Source of the DNA: Misgurnus anguillicaudatus
Taxonomy: Eukaryota; Chordata; Actinopteri; Cypriniformes; Cobitidae
Reading direction: 5' to 3'
DNA: 64,000 nt
Assembly: GCF_027580225.2 (NCBI RefSeq)
Contig: NC_073361.2
Coordinates: 26,812,001 to 26,876,000 of the forward strand
The translations under genes and the position numbers were made by a program. Within the stretch, counting starts at the first letter, position 1. Each line of letters begins with the position of its first letter. The notes beneath the pieces were generated by a model. It worked only from the letters and a program-made list of their open reading frames with translations, was not told where the DNA came from and ran no database searches. Below, in pieces: positions 31,839 to 43,233 of the stretch.

Positions 31839-32555
31839 TTTTCATTAAATTGCAACAGCCAAGTGACTTTGCTGGCTACCTTATTCAACCGTGCAAGCTA
31901 CTAGTGGGTCACGACTCATGACCTATGGTTTGAAAACTCTGCTGCTCTAGAGTTTACACATCAAGAGCTCTGATCTTTAAAGGGAATAAAGGCATAAGGA
32001 TTCGAGATTACCCAAGGACAATGAAGTGTTGACAGAAAAGTATACAGGGGATGAGAGAAGGGGTGTGGGATCAGCTCCAACGCATTTGTTTGTTTGTTTG
32101 AAAAGGAATTTGTTTTTTAAGGAATTCACATACATGTAGATATTTTTATCAATGTTCATAGTAACCACAAGCTCAAAGGGGACATAATTAAAATGGTTTG
32201 GCAAAGCAACATTTTTTTTTTCATTTTTACTGAATATTTTTTTAAATGGTTCAGATGCCATCATGTCATTTAATTATTAGACATAAAAAGTGTCACATTG
32301 CTTTATCTTTTCACTATCGTGTTTTTTTGTATAGGATTATGAAGCATGATAAAATGAAAATTGTCACATACTGTAAGTTAAAGTTTTAGTGTTAAAAAAT
32401 TATTCTAGTATAAAAAAGTATTATAAATATTATTATGTAAAGAGGAAAAACTAATATTTTCTCTGTTCCTAAACAGTTTGTGTCTCTAACTTTGTCAACT
32501 TTGTATGCCATTTCTCATACTATTGCTTATGATAAAAAAAGGTTAGGTCATCCTC
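31839..32555. other. No gene seen; AT-rich sequence
   Basis: Contains a minus-strand frame of 95 codons (31977-32264) with no domain and a (TTTG)n patch near 32087. Nothing else. Confidence 0.4.
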
Positions 32556-32866
32556 ACCTTTGTAGGTGGTTTTGGATAAAAGCATCTGAAGTGTTTTGTT
32601 GCAAAACGAGATAACCACCGTTTTTTTAATTGTTCAGAAATCTCATTTTTTGGTTGTGCATTCCAATTAATTTCAATTGAACTGCAGTTGGTTTGTTTTG
32701 ATTTAAACCTTCATAACTTAAAAAATACAGCTAAGTAGCACCATAAAACAAAATAATGACATGATAACATAATAATAAACATGTTTTGACAAAAATGTTA
32801 AAAAATGGATTTATCTCGTTTTGCAACAAAACTCTTCATCTGTTAAATGCCTGAATCATATACACC
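32556..32866 (+). repeat. SINE tail split by a MITE
   Basis: GGTTTTGGATAAAAGCATCTG (32568-32588) is the cyprinid SINE tail; it resumes after the insertion with TTAAATGCCTGAATC. The head is lost. Confidence 0.55.
32589..32836. mobile_element. MITE with GTTTTGTTGCAAAACGAGAT ends
   Basis: AAGTGTTTTGTTGCAAAACG and its inverse CGTTTTGCAACAAAACTCTT, each followed inward by AGATAA/TTATCT, form a 26-bp inverted repeat with one or two mismatches. CATCTG sits at both borders (32583-32588, 32837-32842). Non-coding. Confidence 0.82.
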
Positions 32867-32869
32867 AAT

Positions 32870-33600
32870 AAATATGGTAAACATTCAGAATGCCATGTTA
32901 CTACTATCTAATCCCATCACAGTATCATGGTACGTCTGTCTTTGTTGTAATTTACCAACATTTAACATAATAAGTCTTAAGCTATATATGAAGATGTGTC
33001 TGGAGTCCTCACAATTCATCTGAACCCTTTAAAGGAAGTCTTAATATATTCCGATGTTCGGTTCATTAGACAGCAATAATTGTGAAGTTATACAGAAAGC
33101 TTATAGTTCACAATGAATACCACGTACCTCATTAGCAACTGCATTAAATCCTCATTCAACACTCCAACCTTTGTTCTCCATTCATTTCTACAGCCAAAGC
33201 ATCTCGCTGTTGTTCACCGCTGCATTTGAAAGAAATGGTACGCAGCATTAGCATGCAGGCTGAATGGGTCAATTTGTTAGCATTACAGAGATGTAATGAT
33301 GAAACGCAATTGTTTAAAAGTCGCAGCATTCGGATTCATCGTATTTAGAGGTGGTATAAAGGCCGTGTGCGGTAATTGGATGATGCCGCAGCGTTACAGT
33401 TCAATAGGGAACCTGTTATAATTACTTGTACATATCAGAGACCCTGTTGATGTAAATACAGGCCTGGGAGACAGAAGGATAAATTGGTCCCTGGTGTATA
33501 CAGCAGGATCCTGTAGATTGCTCCTCGGACACATGAGGAATAATAATGTGGGGACAGCAAGATAAAAGATGACGGTGAGCTAAAATATACTTATATTTTT
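32870..33600. promoter_or_regulatory. Candidate conserved non-coding element
   Basis: Unique. The core at about 33230-33560 has TACGCAGCATTAGCATGCAG, CAATTTGTTAGCATTACAGA, GCGGTAATTGGATGATGCCG and CTGTTATAATTACTTGTAC, rich in TAAT and ATGCAG words and unusually balanced. It is among the strongest-looking regulatory candidates in the window, though untested. Confidence 0.35.
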
Positions 33601-33736
33601 ATCTTTAGCCTTTATTTATCTAATTTCTTCAACCAAGTGAAGACTAAAGACCGGCTATGGAACACTACTACCATTTTAAAAATTATGATTTGGGGACCTG
33701 AACAAACTTTTAAGCATATACAAATATACATACAAC

Positions 33737-33860
33737 CAGGGTTTGAAATTAACTTTTTTACTCACCAGCCAATTTGGTTACTACATTTTCAAGTTACCGG
33801 CCATTCAGAACTTTTACTGGCCAAAAAAAAGAAAGAAAATAACCAGAACCATGTCACATC
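33737..33860 (+). mobile_element. hAT-like terminal fragment (CAGGGTTTGAAATTAAC)
   Basis: CAGGGTTTGAAATTAACTTT followed by CACCAGCCAATTTGG and CAAGTTACCGGCC resembles a fish hAT terminus. A related GTAACCTGCCAAATTGGC block is at 35552, so the original element may span to about 35640, now carrying other insertions. The right end could not be defined. Confidence 0.45.
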
Positions 33861-34059
33861 TTTATCTATAAACATTTATTAAACTTTTTATTATTTTTTA
33901 TTATAAAATCTGAATTACATATTATTCAAACAAAATTCTGTCATCCTGCCATCTCCTCCCTTCGTCTCTCATCCTTGTCCTTGCAAATCAACACGGTACA
34001 ATTTGCGTTAACATGTACTAATACACACTTAAACACCAAAGGAAATGTAAAATCATGAA

Positions 34060-34538
34060 CAGTGTTGGGAAAAGTTACTTTTAAAAGTAATGCATTGCAA
34101 TATTAAGTTACTTCCAAAAAAAGTAACTAATTGTGTTACTTAGTTACTTTCCATTGAAAGTAATGCTTATGTTACTTTTAAGTTACTTTTGCGTTACTTT
34201 TTCTCACTTGGCTGAGGCTTGATCTCTTTCAGGCCTTCCAGGTATTTTTATGATCGGAAAAATGTCAAGCTCTGGCCTGCCATCTCAGTTGACTCAAACT
34301 TTTCCCGCTCAGACGCAACTACTTTCAAATACGTTAATATGTTCAGTTTAATTCAGTACATTATTTTATTTTTAAGTTGAATTATATAAACTCAAAACTA
34401 ACTCGCATTATTTTTATAAAAAAGTAACTCAATCATGAATGTGTACATTTATAAAGTAATGCGTTACTTTACTCGTTACTCGAAAGGTAATATTATTAAG
34501 TAATGCGCGTTACCTGTAATGCGTTACCCCCAACACTG
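34060..34538. mobile_element. hAT MITE with near-perfect 8-bp TSD
   Basis: CAGTGTTGGGAAAAGTTACT opens and GCGTTACCCCCAACACTG closes. The flanks are ATCATGAA (34052-34059) and ATCGTGAA (34539-34546), 7 of 8 identical. Same family as 29949-30436. Confidence 0.94.
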
Positions 34539-34804
34539 ATCGTGAATCGGATAATAGGTGCTCTTTAAAAAAATAAGTCAGAGAGATGTTGTTTCTGCTT
34601 GATGCTTATAAATATTAGTTTTAATAAGCACTTCACCCCAGTTAAGTTAGTAACCCCAGCTAAGTATCGCAACATTATTATGTTCAAGTCTCGAGTGTAG
34701 CGTGCATTGTGACAGGTGTGTTCAAGTAAGCCAGAGATGCGCAGATGCTGTCCAATAATGCTGTTTTTAGTTTTCCACGGATGTGCCTCATACTGTACAT
34801 CATG

Positions 34805-35240
34805 AAAAGTAAGGTTGCCGGCTCTTTGATCGCCATCTGGTGGCTGGCTGCAGTACAATTCATAAACCCCACCCGCTTAATGCAAACGAACGGGACACAG
34901 CTCTAAATAAAATATATTTACACTTCCAATAAAATTTTCCGAAAGATGGTTTTGGTCCTTTAAGGTAGTTGTTATCACAGTGATATATGTTCAATTATTC
35001 ATTTTTGTGAGAAGTTTCATTTTAGCTAGTAATTTGATGCTATGGAAACGGGGAGTGTCATAATGATTGGCGTGGTTAAATTGGGCACGCAAGCATTTGG
35101 GAAAGTTTGATATCGTGGCTTCACCTCTGGCTCCAATGTTTTTATGTAACATGGCAGTGCCTGTGGTCGGACATTTTTTGCTTCAATTCATTACAACGGA
35201 AGGAAGCAACATCGCGTCATCCATCTTTTTTACAGTCTAT
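34805..35240 (+). repeat. Dispersed repeat (GGCTCTTTGATCGCC to TTTACAGTCTATG)
   Basis: GGCTCTTTGATCGCCATCTG, GGTGGCTGGCTGCAGTACAA, CTTCCAATAAAATTTTCCGA, GGTAGTTGTTATCACAGTGA, CATGGCAGTGCCTGTGGTCG, and the end TTTTTTACAGTCTATG. The same family lies at 57838-58285 and is likewise followed by another insertion. The overlapping minus-strand frames at 34565-34872 do not match a protein family. Confidence 0.75.
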
Positions 35241-35462
35241 GCAATGTAAAAAAAATCTGTAGAAATTACAATCATGATACTGTAAAAAATTGCTGTAATT
35301 ATGCAACTAGCTGCCAGTAACTTACTGTAAATTTTACATTCATGTTATTTACTGGCAATAGTTTGTTCAAAGTTAAATGAACATAAAACATTTTCAGTCT
35401 TTATCTTCTACAGTAAGTTACTGGCAGCCAGTTGCATAATTACAGCAAATTTTTTACAGTAC
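35240..35462. mobile_element. Second copy of the ACTGGCAGCTAG foldback MITE
   Basis: TGCTGTAATTATGCAACTAG with CTGCCAGTAACTTACTG is mirrored by CAGTAAGTTACTGGCAGCCA and GTTGCATAATTACAGCA. The hairpin part (35279-35460) is bordered by ATCATGAT and ACCATGAT (7 of 8). The left end resembles the start of the family (AATCTGTAGAAATTACA). Confidence 0.75.
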
Positions 35463-35639
35463 CATGATGACTCAAGATTTGAGTATTTATAAACTGTGCA
35501 GATTTGGCTTACATGAACTTTACAGAGAAATGAACAATTAAGCATTTTTTTAAGTAACCTGCCAAATTGGCTATTGATTTGACAACATTACCCGCCACAG
35601 CTGATTTTTACCCGTATTTAACGTGTGTTAACCCCTCAA

Positions 35640-36229
35640 ACCCTCAATACTACAGTATATATATTTTTTGATATCAAATCCAAAAATACAACAAATAACT
35701 GCAAAAGACAGATTTTTCTAACACAATATTTTCGAGACGGACAATATTATTTGTACGTTTTAGCATAAAATTTCATTCGTTCCTTTGGTGCTAAGGTTAG
35801 GGCATGGTTTCATTTGTATCATGTGTTTTGTATAATTCAGGTAAAATAGGTACATTTTCCCTTTGAGAACAGATTGTTGTTTCTCTGTCTGTTTTATACG
35901 GTGTAAAGCTGCATCTTCATTCTTGTAAATAATTAAAATTTTAATATAATGTATTTAATTATTTGTAGAAAGGGACGGGGAATCTAATAACATTTGCATA
36001 ATTGTGCATTAATTATACATTCAGGTTTGTAATGAGTTAATCAGGCCTTTCCGGTCTACGCATAACATTCATTTGAAATGATAACATAGGAGTATCACAG
36101 GAATATGGAAATAATAATAATATAAGCCATTTTCTAAGATGGTCACAGGACCGCATCTCCTTTGTTGATCCAGTAACACTGAAAGTGTATGCGTACAACA
36201 TAATACACAGCATTAAAAAGAGCAAAATA
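35640..36229. other. No gene seen
   Basis: AT-rich sequence without defined repeats. A minus-strand frame at 36037-36225 has no domain. Confidence 0.4.
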
Positions 36230-36810
36230 TTACAGAATTAGCCACTGAAGTGCATTTGGACAAAAGAAACACTTAAAAGATATCATCTCCCCATCCAAAC
36301 GCTGGTATTGGTTTTGTATCGCATCTTTTGTCTACAAGCCCTCAGACAAACATCCATAAAAATGCATGCTAAGTGCACAAAAAGCACTTTGGAAAGAGAG
36401 CGGGTGCTTAAAATTTTCAAACTCACACAAGCGTTCAATTATTCATAGGCAACAAAAAATATGTACACCTCTATGAGATTTTACAACAGAAGTTGTAAAG
36501 AATTGGCCGCTGACTGGCTGTCGCCTTTACACGGTGCCCGGTGAGATAAACAGCGAGTAATTACAGCCATACCGTTCTGCGGCCTTTCCTTCCCCCTCTG
36601 CACAACCTGTTAGCGACATTGTTCATTAAATGCTGTACTACTTCGGATACCCAGGAGTCTGTGAAAGGGTCTTATTGGGAGTCATCAAACACAGGCACTT
36701 GGATAATGACACTGTCAGAACCAGAACGACTGATATCCTGAGAGCAAAGCCTTCACACGTCGCTCTATCAAAAAGTGACAAGGTCCAGCTTGAGGTTTAA
36801 ACCATATGGT
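36230..36810. promoter_or_regulatory. Candidate conserved non-coding element
   Basis: Unique, balanced; includes CAATTATTCATAGGCAACAA, AGCGAGTAATTACAGCCATA and TTGTTCATTAAATGCTG. No frames of note. Regulatory role is inferred. Confidence 0.35.
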
Positions 36811-37169
36811 AAAAAACACTCATTTACTCCCCCAAATATTGTGAACCATCAATCAGGAGTCAAATCATTAGAAATATTCATGTGACTTCGACTTTTCCTT
36901 ATTTTTCAGGTCTTCATGTGTGTGAACTGATTTAACATTAAAAAATGAGTTGATTCAAAGCTTTCAGTTATTAAAGTAAGCATCGGATTTTTACGTATAA
37001 CGGTCTGAATAAAAACCAAACGTTGCCCAACAACTGTTGGACTCAGAAATCATTCATTAAATACATATAAAATTTAATGCCTTTCTGAGGTTTTGTGTGT
37101 TTTACTGATTTTTTTATGTGTGTTAGCATTAGCATTACGTTAGCATTGGTCATGGGTTTGATCATAGAT

Positions 37170-38078
37170 GGGTGATTCTCACGAAAACTTGGTTTTAAAA
37201 ATGTCAAGCATGAAAATGTAAAAATTGCTTAAATTTACTTTTTTTCCCACCAGACATTGAAAAACAAAGTCTGGAGTAAATGGGAACATTAATTTAAAAA
37301 CTTTTACTTATCATTTAACACTTTTTGTAACATAATTAAAAAAAATTGTCCTAAAAAATCTCATTACTGCAACAGTCAGAAAACATCAACACTGACATAT
37401 TTTCAAAATGACATGACAAACCTGAAAGAACATAATTTGGAGATTCTGCACATGCATTTAAAATCAAAGTATTATGCTTCTATTAATTAAATTTACATTT
37501 AATAAGCATCTGTTGCGGTAATGATAATCAAAATGTCGTGTAAGCATTCTGACAAGACAATATTTCAAATTAACTGTAAAAAAATGATCTTACCTGGTAG
37601 CCATCTTGAAGTAACTGGTCCATGTGCTTGGTCACTCAAAATCAAATTTTATTAAAATTCTGTATGTGTGCTTAAACTGTTCTCAAAAAGTTTTGCGGAG
37701 GATGAGAACATCAGGCATGGACACATCATTTTCCTAATTTTTCTTCATTATTATTATACATGAATATTCAGTAAATATTTTTTCTGTCATCTAAAGTAGT
37801 CTAGCAAAACATCCATTTATTTTTTTCTTAATATTTCTGTGTTAATTTGATTAAATTACAACATAACGCATGTTCAAACACAGCCGGACACATTGCGGTA
37901 ATGAGAATTTCAGCAGAAAATGAGATAAAATTTCCAATTATAAATTCTTATGTTGAAATCACACATTGTGCAAGGTAGAACACAGTATTGTTAATGCTTT
38001 TTAATGTTACTATATTACACATTTTAAAGCTAAAATCATTAGTGCCGTGGTGTTTCAATGGTTTCGTGAGAATCACCC
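37170..38078. mobile_element. Inverted-repeat element (GGGTGATTCTCACGAAAAC)
   Basis: GGGTGATTCTCACGAAAAC and GTTTCGTGAGAATCACCC bound a 909-bp AT-rich interior. AGAT precedes and follows the ends, a possible 4-bp TSD. No ORF with a domain. Superfamily unassigned. Confidence 0.8.
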
Positions 38079-38543
38079 AGATATGTGTAAAGGCTAGATG
38101 TCTCGCCCTCGCTGCTGGCCAATTGAGTGGAACGTCCGCATTTTGGCGGCCATCTTGCCACATGACGCTCGCTCACTCGTAGCGTAGTTAAGTTTTAATG
38201 ATGCAGTTACTTTTAAATGACCATAACTTGCTTAATTTTTTACCGATTTTCAAACGGTTTGGTTTGTTATAAACGTCAAAGATGTACCTATGACACTGCA
38301 TACTTAAAAAAAAAAAATTCATGAAACATGTTAAAGCATCCAGAATTATAGCCACGTTAATAACGTTTGTAAGAAACCAAACCGTTTGAAAATCGGTAGA
38401 AAACTGAGCAAGTGGTGGTCGTTTGAAAGTACCTGCACCATTGCACTCGATGCTACGAGTGAGCGATCTGTCTGAGGTAGGATGGCCGCTAGGTGATGCC
38501 GTTAGAGATTCCGCCGTAATACATCTAGCCGTTATACATATCT
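38079..38543. mobile_element. Foldback element (AGATATGTGTAA..GGCTAGATGT)
   Basis: AGATATGTGTAAAGGCTAGA pairs with TCTAGCCGTTATACATATCT. The inner arms pair CATAACTTGCTTAATTTTT and CCGATTTTCAAACGGTTTGG with inverted counterparts at 38366-38412. It starts directly after the previous element, which probably inserted into its left end. Confidence 0.75.
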
Positions 38544-38697
38544 TCCCAGAGGAAGCACATACGAATAAAATGTATACCTTGTAATGCACTGTAAGTTGCT
38601 TTGTATAAAAGCATCTGCCAAATGCATAAATGTAAATCTTTTTACATTTTTTTTAGGAATACATTTTTTATTTTTAATCAATAATTTAAGTTGCACT

Positions 38698-39262
38698 GGC
38701 TGGGCACGAAACCGCATACTGTACAGTACGTACTGAATGAGATGAAGTACCTACTTACTCAGAAGGTACTGTTCAGTATTAATCCTGGTAGTATAAATGC
38801 GATTTCGGATGTACTACATGTTTTCGGCCATTTCGACAATGTGGATACATCACGTGACATACATCGTTATCACGTCATATCATACCAGCGCGAATACAGC
38901 CACATTGTCGCTTTCCGCCATTTCCTAATAGACTTGTTTGATTTTATGCGGCGCCGGAAGAATCGACAGCCGAATGACGTCAAAGTTCCACGATTTGCGG
39001 TACTCTGGCTGTCGATTCATGCGGCAAGCCTAATATGATGACGCCTCTTCTTCTTCGTTGGATAACTCCGCTCCCGGGGCATCATGGGATAGTGAAGTGT
39101 CTGTCGTATGCACACTTCAAAATCTAACCGGAATGAGTAGGTCATCCGGGTACTTTTCGCATACTGTTTTTGGAATACTATCTATTCGGACATAATACTC
39201 ACCTCGCCTACTGCTTTTTGCTTACTATATAGTATGGAAGTAGGCGGTTTCGGATGCAGCAA
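38698..39262. mobile_element. Inverted-repeat element (GAAACCGCATACT ends)
   Basis: Left CTGGGCACGAAACCGCATAC, right GTAGGCGGTTTCGGATGCAG; the subterminal region is ACTATATAGTATG-like on the right and TACTGTACAGTACGTACTG on the left. The 115-codon frame at 38691-39038 has no domain. Non-autonomous. Confidence 0.7.
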
Positions 39263-39330
39263 CTCTCTCTCTAACAAAAATAAAAATTGTATATCATTTG
39301 AATTATATTTTGAGCACACTCATTTTTGGC

Positions 39331-39632
39331 GTGTACACCAAAGCGTTCAAAGGCGGCTGAAAATGGCAGCCGGACGCTGACTGTAGGCGCTTACCAGCTT
39401 TTTTTTCAGTGAGGCTTTGGTTGCTATGATACTTCTGCTTTATTTATCAGTCTTTGACAATGCGCCGGTTGGTTGTTGTTATATTTGCCCCCCCCCCCCC
39501 TCCACTTTGATTGGATGGCCGATTGAGAAGTGACATTGACGAGCTGAGGTTTTACCCAGCTGCTGACGTTTTTGAAAAGCGTGGCGCTTCCACTGGAAAC
39601 AAATGCCAGCGTAAACACCTTGGTGTGCACAC
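39331..39632. mobile_element. MITE with GTGTACACCAAAGCG ends
   Basis: Left GTGTACACCAAAGCGTTC and right CACCTTGGTGTGCACAC are inverted. The interior has a poly-C run (39490-39500). Non-coding. Confidence 0.6.
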
Positions 39633-39746
39633 TCCCTAAACCTGCATGCACACCGCTAGTGACTGCAACAACTTAAACAAACATTTTTTGTGGACCAAAC
39701 GTAACTTCTGGTAGACTTCCACATAAAATCAAGTCTTTTTAGAGTA

Positions 39747-40283
39747 CCGTATTTTCCGGACTATAAGCCGCACGTACCGGACTATAAGTCGCATCATTCA
39801 AAAATGTGTAATTAAGACGAAATAACATATATAAATCGCAGTGGACTACACGTCGCGTTTATTTAGAAAATTATTTCACAAATTCCAAGCCAAAGAACAG
39901 ACATTTAATCTGGAAAGGCAAGTTATTCAACTAAACAATAGCAGATAGAACAGCAGGCTGAATAGATGTCTGTCCGTTAAAGTAATATTATCAGTTATTT
40001 AAAAGATAAACCATAGCATACAGAACTTACCTGTAAGGTTGAATAGGCTAAATGAACCGAACAAGCCAACTAGCATGAAGTTCACAGACTCGTCATTCCA
40101 CATCACTGAATTAATTGAATTACATAAATACAGGAGCAGCATATAGCGGACTCTCGCGGCTGTAGACGGTAATGATGTCTCTTGCCTCATAATGTCAAAA
40201 TTAATTCTTACTGACTTACAAGGCGCATCTGACTATAAGACGCAGTTATGTAAAAAACGCGGCTTATAGTCCGAAAAATACAG
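39747..40283. mobile_element. Inverted-repeat element with TA TSD (CGTATTTTCCGGACTATAAG)
   Basis: CCGTATTTTCCGGACTATAA and TTATAGTCCGAAAAATACAG are inverted, flanked by TA at 39745-39746 and 40284-40285. GACTATAAGTCGCAT and GCATCTGACTATAAGACGC give a second inner pair. About 537 bp, no transposase. Confidence 0.85.
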
Positions 40284-40930
40284 TAGTTTATTTCTGATAA
40301 CAAGCAAAGTAAATGACCTTTGTTCAGATATCATATCTAATGCGTATTAACTACAACACTGAGCTAACATTATTGTGTAAAATTAATGTAAATTATGTTA
40401 GCTACACAATAGCTGACTGCACGATGAATCGGTGACAGGAAGTTTCACACTGCATGACTTTAGCATAGGAAGAATCGCCGACAACTTTGTCCAGGTCCGC
40501 AAACTGTCTTACCACCAAATGCACACAAGAAGTGACAAGAAAACAACGTGAGGTCAGGCGTGCAAGACTTATTACAATGTATACATTGTTTTAATAATCT
40601 GGCAGTGCACGTACAGTACGCACACACTCATCTGATGACAAAAAGTGCGTCTCACACACACTGTACGCAGACCTTCACGCACGCTTAAAAAATGGACCTT
40701 ACTTCTGCCTAACACCAAAAATAGCATATTGGATAAAATGGATATTCGGCAACATTTTCATATCTCAATGTTTCTTTTACTTGCCCCCCCCACACACACA
40801 CACAAATGTAAACGTCATATGGGTAAAAACAACATAAGCAACTTATGACCAAATCTTCTTTTTAAATTTTTTGCTCGGCTATTCGGAAAGATCATGTAAT
40901 ATTTCCAAGAACCTTCCGCATCTGGCCTAC
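40284..40930. other. No gene seen
   Basis: Ordinary sequence with a short (CA)n run near 40790. Nothing supported. Confidence 0.4.
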
Positions 40931-41835
40931 ACCCAGTGAATCAATGTCCTCCTGTTGGTTGGGATGACTGTTTGCGTAGGATTACAACCTATATACGTTT
41001 GTTAGGGCAGGGGATAAATCCAAGAGCCAGACGCTCATCTTTGAGTGACCGGGGTTCATCTTTCTTATCGGGTGTTTGTATGTGTATGTTTACCGTGGCC
41101 AGAGATGGCTGAGGGAATATTTGCCTGAGGCATTCGATTGCATCAGTCTCACTATTTGCTCCGGTCATCTTCCTCTAGTGATTCAGTTCCTTCTATAATT
41201 ACAGCTAAACCGCTTTTTATTCTCGCATTCTGCAACCTCCGGCCGGCCAATATCCCGCACGTTTGTTTTATATATCCCGCAGCCAGTGTCACATCTGCGA
41301 GAAGAGTCATACAGTTTCTCTCAAAATCTCCGTTTCCTCATCAAGATTGGATTTTTTAAAACGTCTCATCTCCACAGCATATGGCGACTTCCTCGCCCTC
41401 ATGGGAGAAATAGAAGAGCCGGTGATTGTTTCAGTAAATCATCGCAACCCTTCGCCGAGCGATATAACATCAGGATTTCAGTCGAAATGTAGCCGCCGAG
41501 GTGATTTAGCATGCGTGCACAAGTGAAAAAGGGGGTGCTTGGTTCATATCGCTCTTAAAATGGCCGCCGCTGTCTGCGGTCTGATCTCGTGAAACAATGA
41601 CGATTGCAAACGCTCAGTATGGTGGAGCAGGTGTTTGAGAGCGCGACCCATAATTCCCTCTGCCTCGTCAAGACGTGCTCGCCGATCGGCAAACAACTGC
41701 GCAACGATTTAAATTCTATCATAAAAGACCTCGAGGTGTCCAACATCTGCGCCTTGACAGCATCAAGACAGAATGGGAACACGTTTTATGGGCCTAAAAA
41801 TACAGGCAATTCAACACATCATTAATAGTCAATAG
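40931..41835. promoter_or_regulatory. Candidate conserved non-coding region
   Basis: The longest GC-balanced unique block here. It contains CTTCTATAATTACAGCTAAA, CAGTAAATCATCGC, GACGATTGCAAACGCTC, CCCATAATTCCCTCTGCC and CGATTTAAATTCTATCATAA. Overlapping frames run on both strands (41138-41526 plus, 41604-41825 plus, 41555-41782 minus). The 41604 frame looks moderately protein-like but matches no domain I know, and no convincing splice sites frame it. A regulatory block is more likely than an exon, but neither is proven. Confidence 0.35.
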
Positions 41836-42954
41836 AATGCTTTTCAGAAATAAATATGACCGGTGTTTATCCATGCAATACTTGATGCAACTGTGTTTTA
41901 AGTTTTTTTTTTTTAAAAAGCATTGAAATCAACTGAATAAAACATCCCAAATACTGTACTTCATACTGAGGGATGTAAAACAGCCATGGTTTATATTACA
42001 GACATTTAAAACAGCTGTGACGGGGTAAAGTGGTGCACTCTTGCAAATTGTTGATCATAAATGTCAACAAGGAACAGGACAATGAATAGGTTTGCAATAA
42101 TCTGACACATTATAAAACAGGCTGTGAGATTTATCCCAGAATGCATTCAAAAACTCTAACTGTAAATGCCAGTCCATTACTTTTAAGGTGACAAGTTTGT
42201 TCAGACTTGTAAGGTACACCGTGTCAATTTAAGAACATAGGCATTAGTTACGGTACATAAAAACACGCCTTCATACATTTTTTATACTGTTAATCTTATG
42301 CATGGTTGCGACGAGTGCTGGAAACCATTCCAGCATATCACGTGTTAAAAGCTATATAAAAATAGACATCACGACGTAGCTATTTTAAAGCTTTCCTCTC
42401 ATTTGTTAGAGAATGACAGGTTTAATGTCGCTTCTAAATTAAGCAACTCAGTTACAGAAACACAAAACTTTGGACAACAAAAACCAGAAGCCCAACTTCA
42501 GGGATACCAGAAATCACCATGGCAACAGGATCAGATTAGAGCGGGTTAATTTGATCTGTGATGTGATTAGTTTAGATAATATCTGATTAGATGTGATTAA
42601 AACAGATGAGATTACAAACGCATTCGATTTTTATAAGGCACCGTCGCGCTAGTTGACTTGGCTCTCGACAATTTAAAAACAATGGAATTACGTGAAATAA
42701 AATCAGTCGGGATCGGCGTAAGGCACACATTCCTCCGGAATCACTAATTATATTAATTGGTAATAAAAGGACGTGTGAGAATGTTCATATTACTTCTTTA
42801 TCCAATTAGAGCGTGATTTCATTTACTGCGTACGTAGTGAATGATATTTATGAATTTATTGAAAATCAGTATTCACTCACTAACAACAAGGAAGTGGTCT
42901 GGACCATAGGGAATATCTGCAGGTGTGTCCTGGATGAGAAACATAGATCAATAA
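41836..42954. other. Unique sequence, nothing definite
   Basis: Transposon hallmarks are absent. 42540-42790 contains repeated GTGATTAG/GATGTGATTA words and TAATTATATTAATTGG. Possible regulatory DNA, weaker than its neighbours. Confidence 0.3.
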
Positions 42955-43233
42955 AGGTGGTTAAAAAGATTCTTTACATTGATGTCATAAAAGAACCTTT
43001 TTGATTCCTCAAAAAAACATTCAGTCAAAGGTTCTTAGAAGAACCATTACTTTCATACATTTTTATAACCAAAAGAACCTTTTTACTACGAGAAAGGTTC
43101 TTTAAATTTTAAAGGTCGTTTATGGAGCCATAAAGCCAAAAAATGGTTCTTCTATGGCATCGAGTAGCACCTTTAAGGATCTTTAGATTATAAAAATGGT
43201 TCTTTTATGGCATCACCGTGAAGAACCTTTTAA

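Larger units (their letters stand above)
37120..38634 (+). repeat. SINE split by two adjacent insertions
   Basis: The left piece ends inside the B box (CATGGGTTTGAT, about 37151-37162). The right piece resumes TCCCAGAGGAAGCACATACG and continues through ATGCACTGTAAGTTGCTTTG to TCTGCCAAATGCATAAATG. The joined order matches the complete SINEs at 17684 and 22090. About 1.38 kb separates the halves. Confidence 0.78.

Noticed and set aside
41604..41825. Possible exon in the GC-balanced block
   Set aside because: No known domain, no defensible splice pair, competing minus-strand frame; kept as a regulatory candidate.
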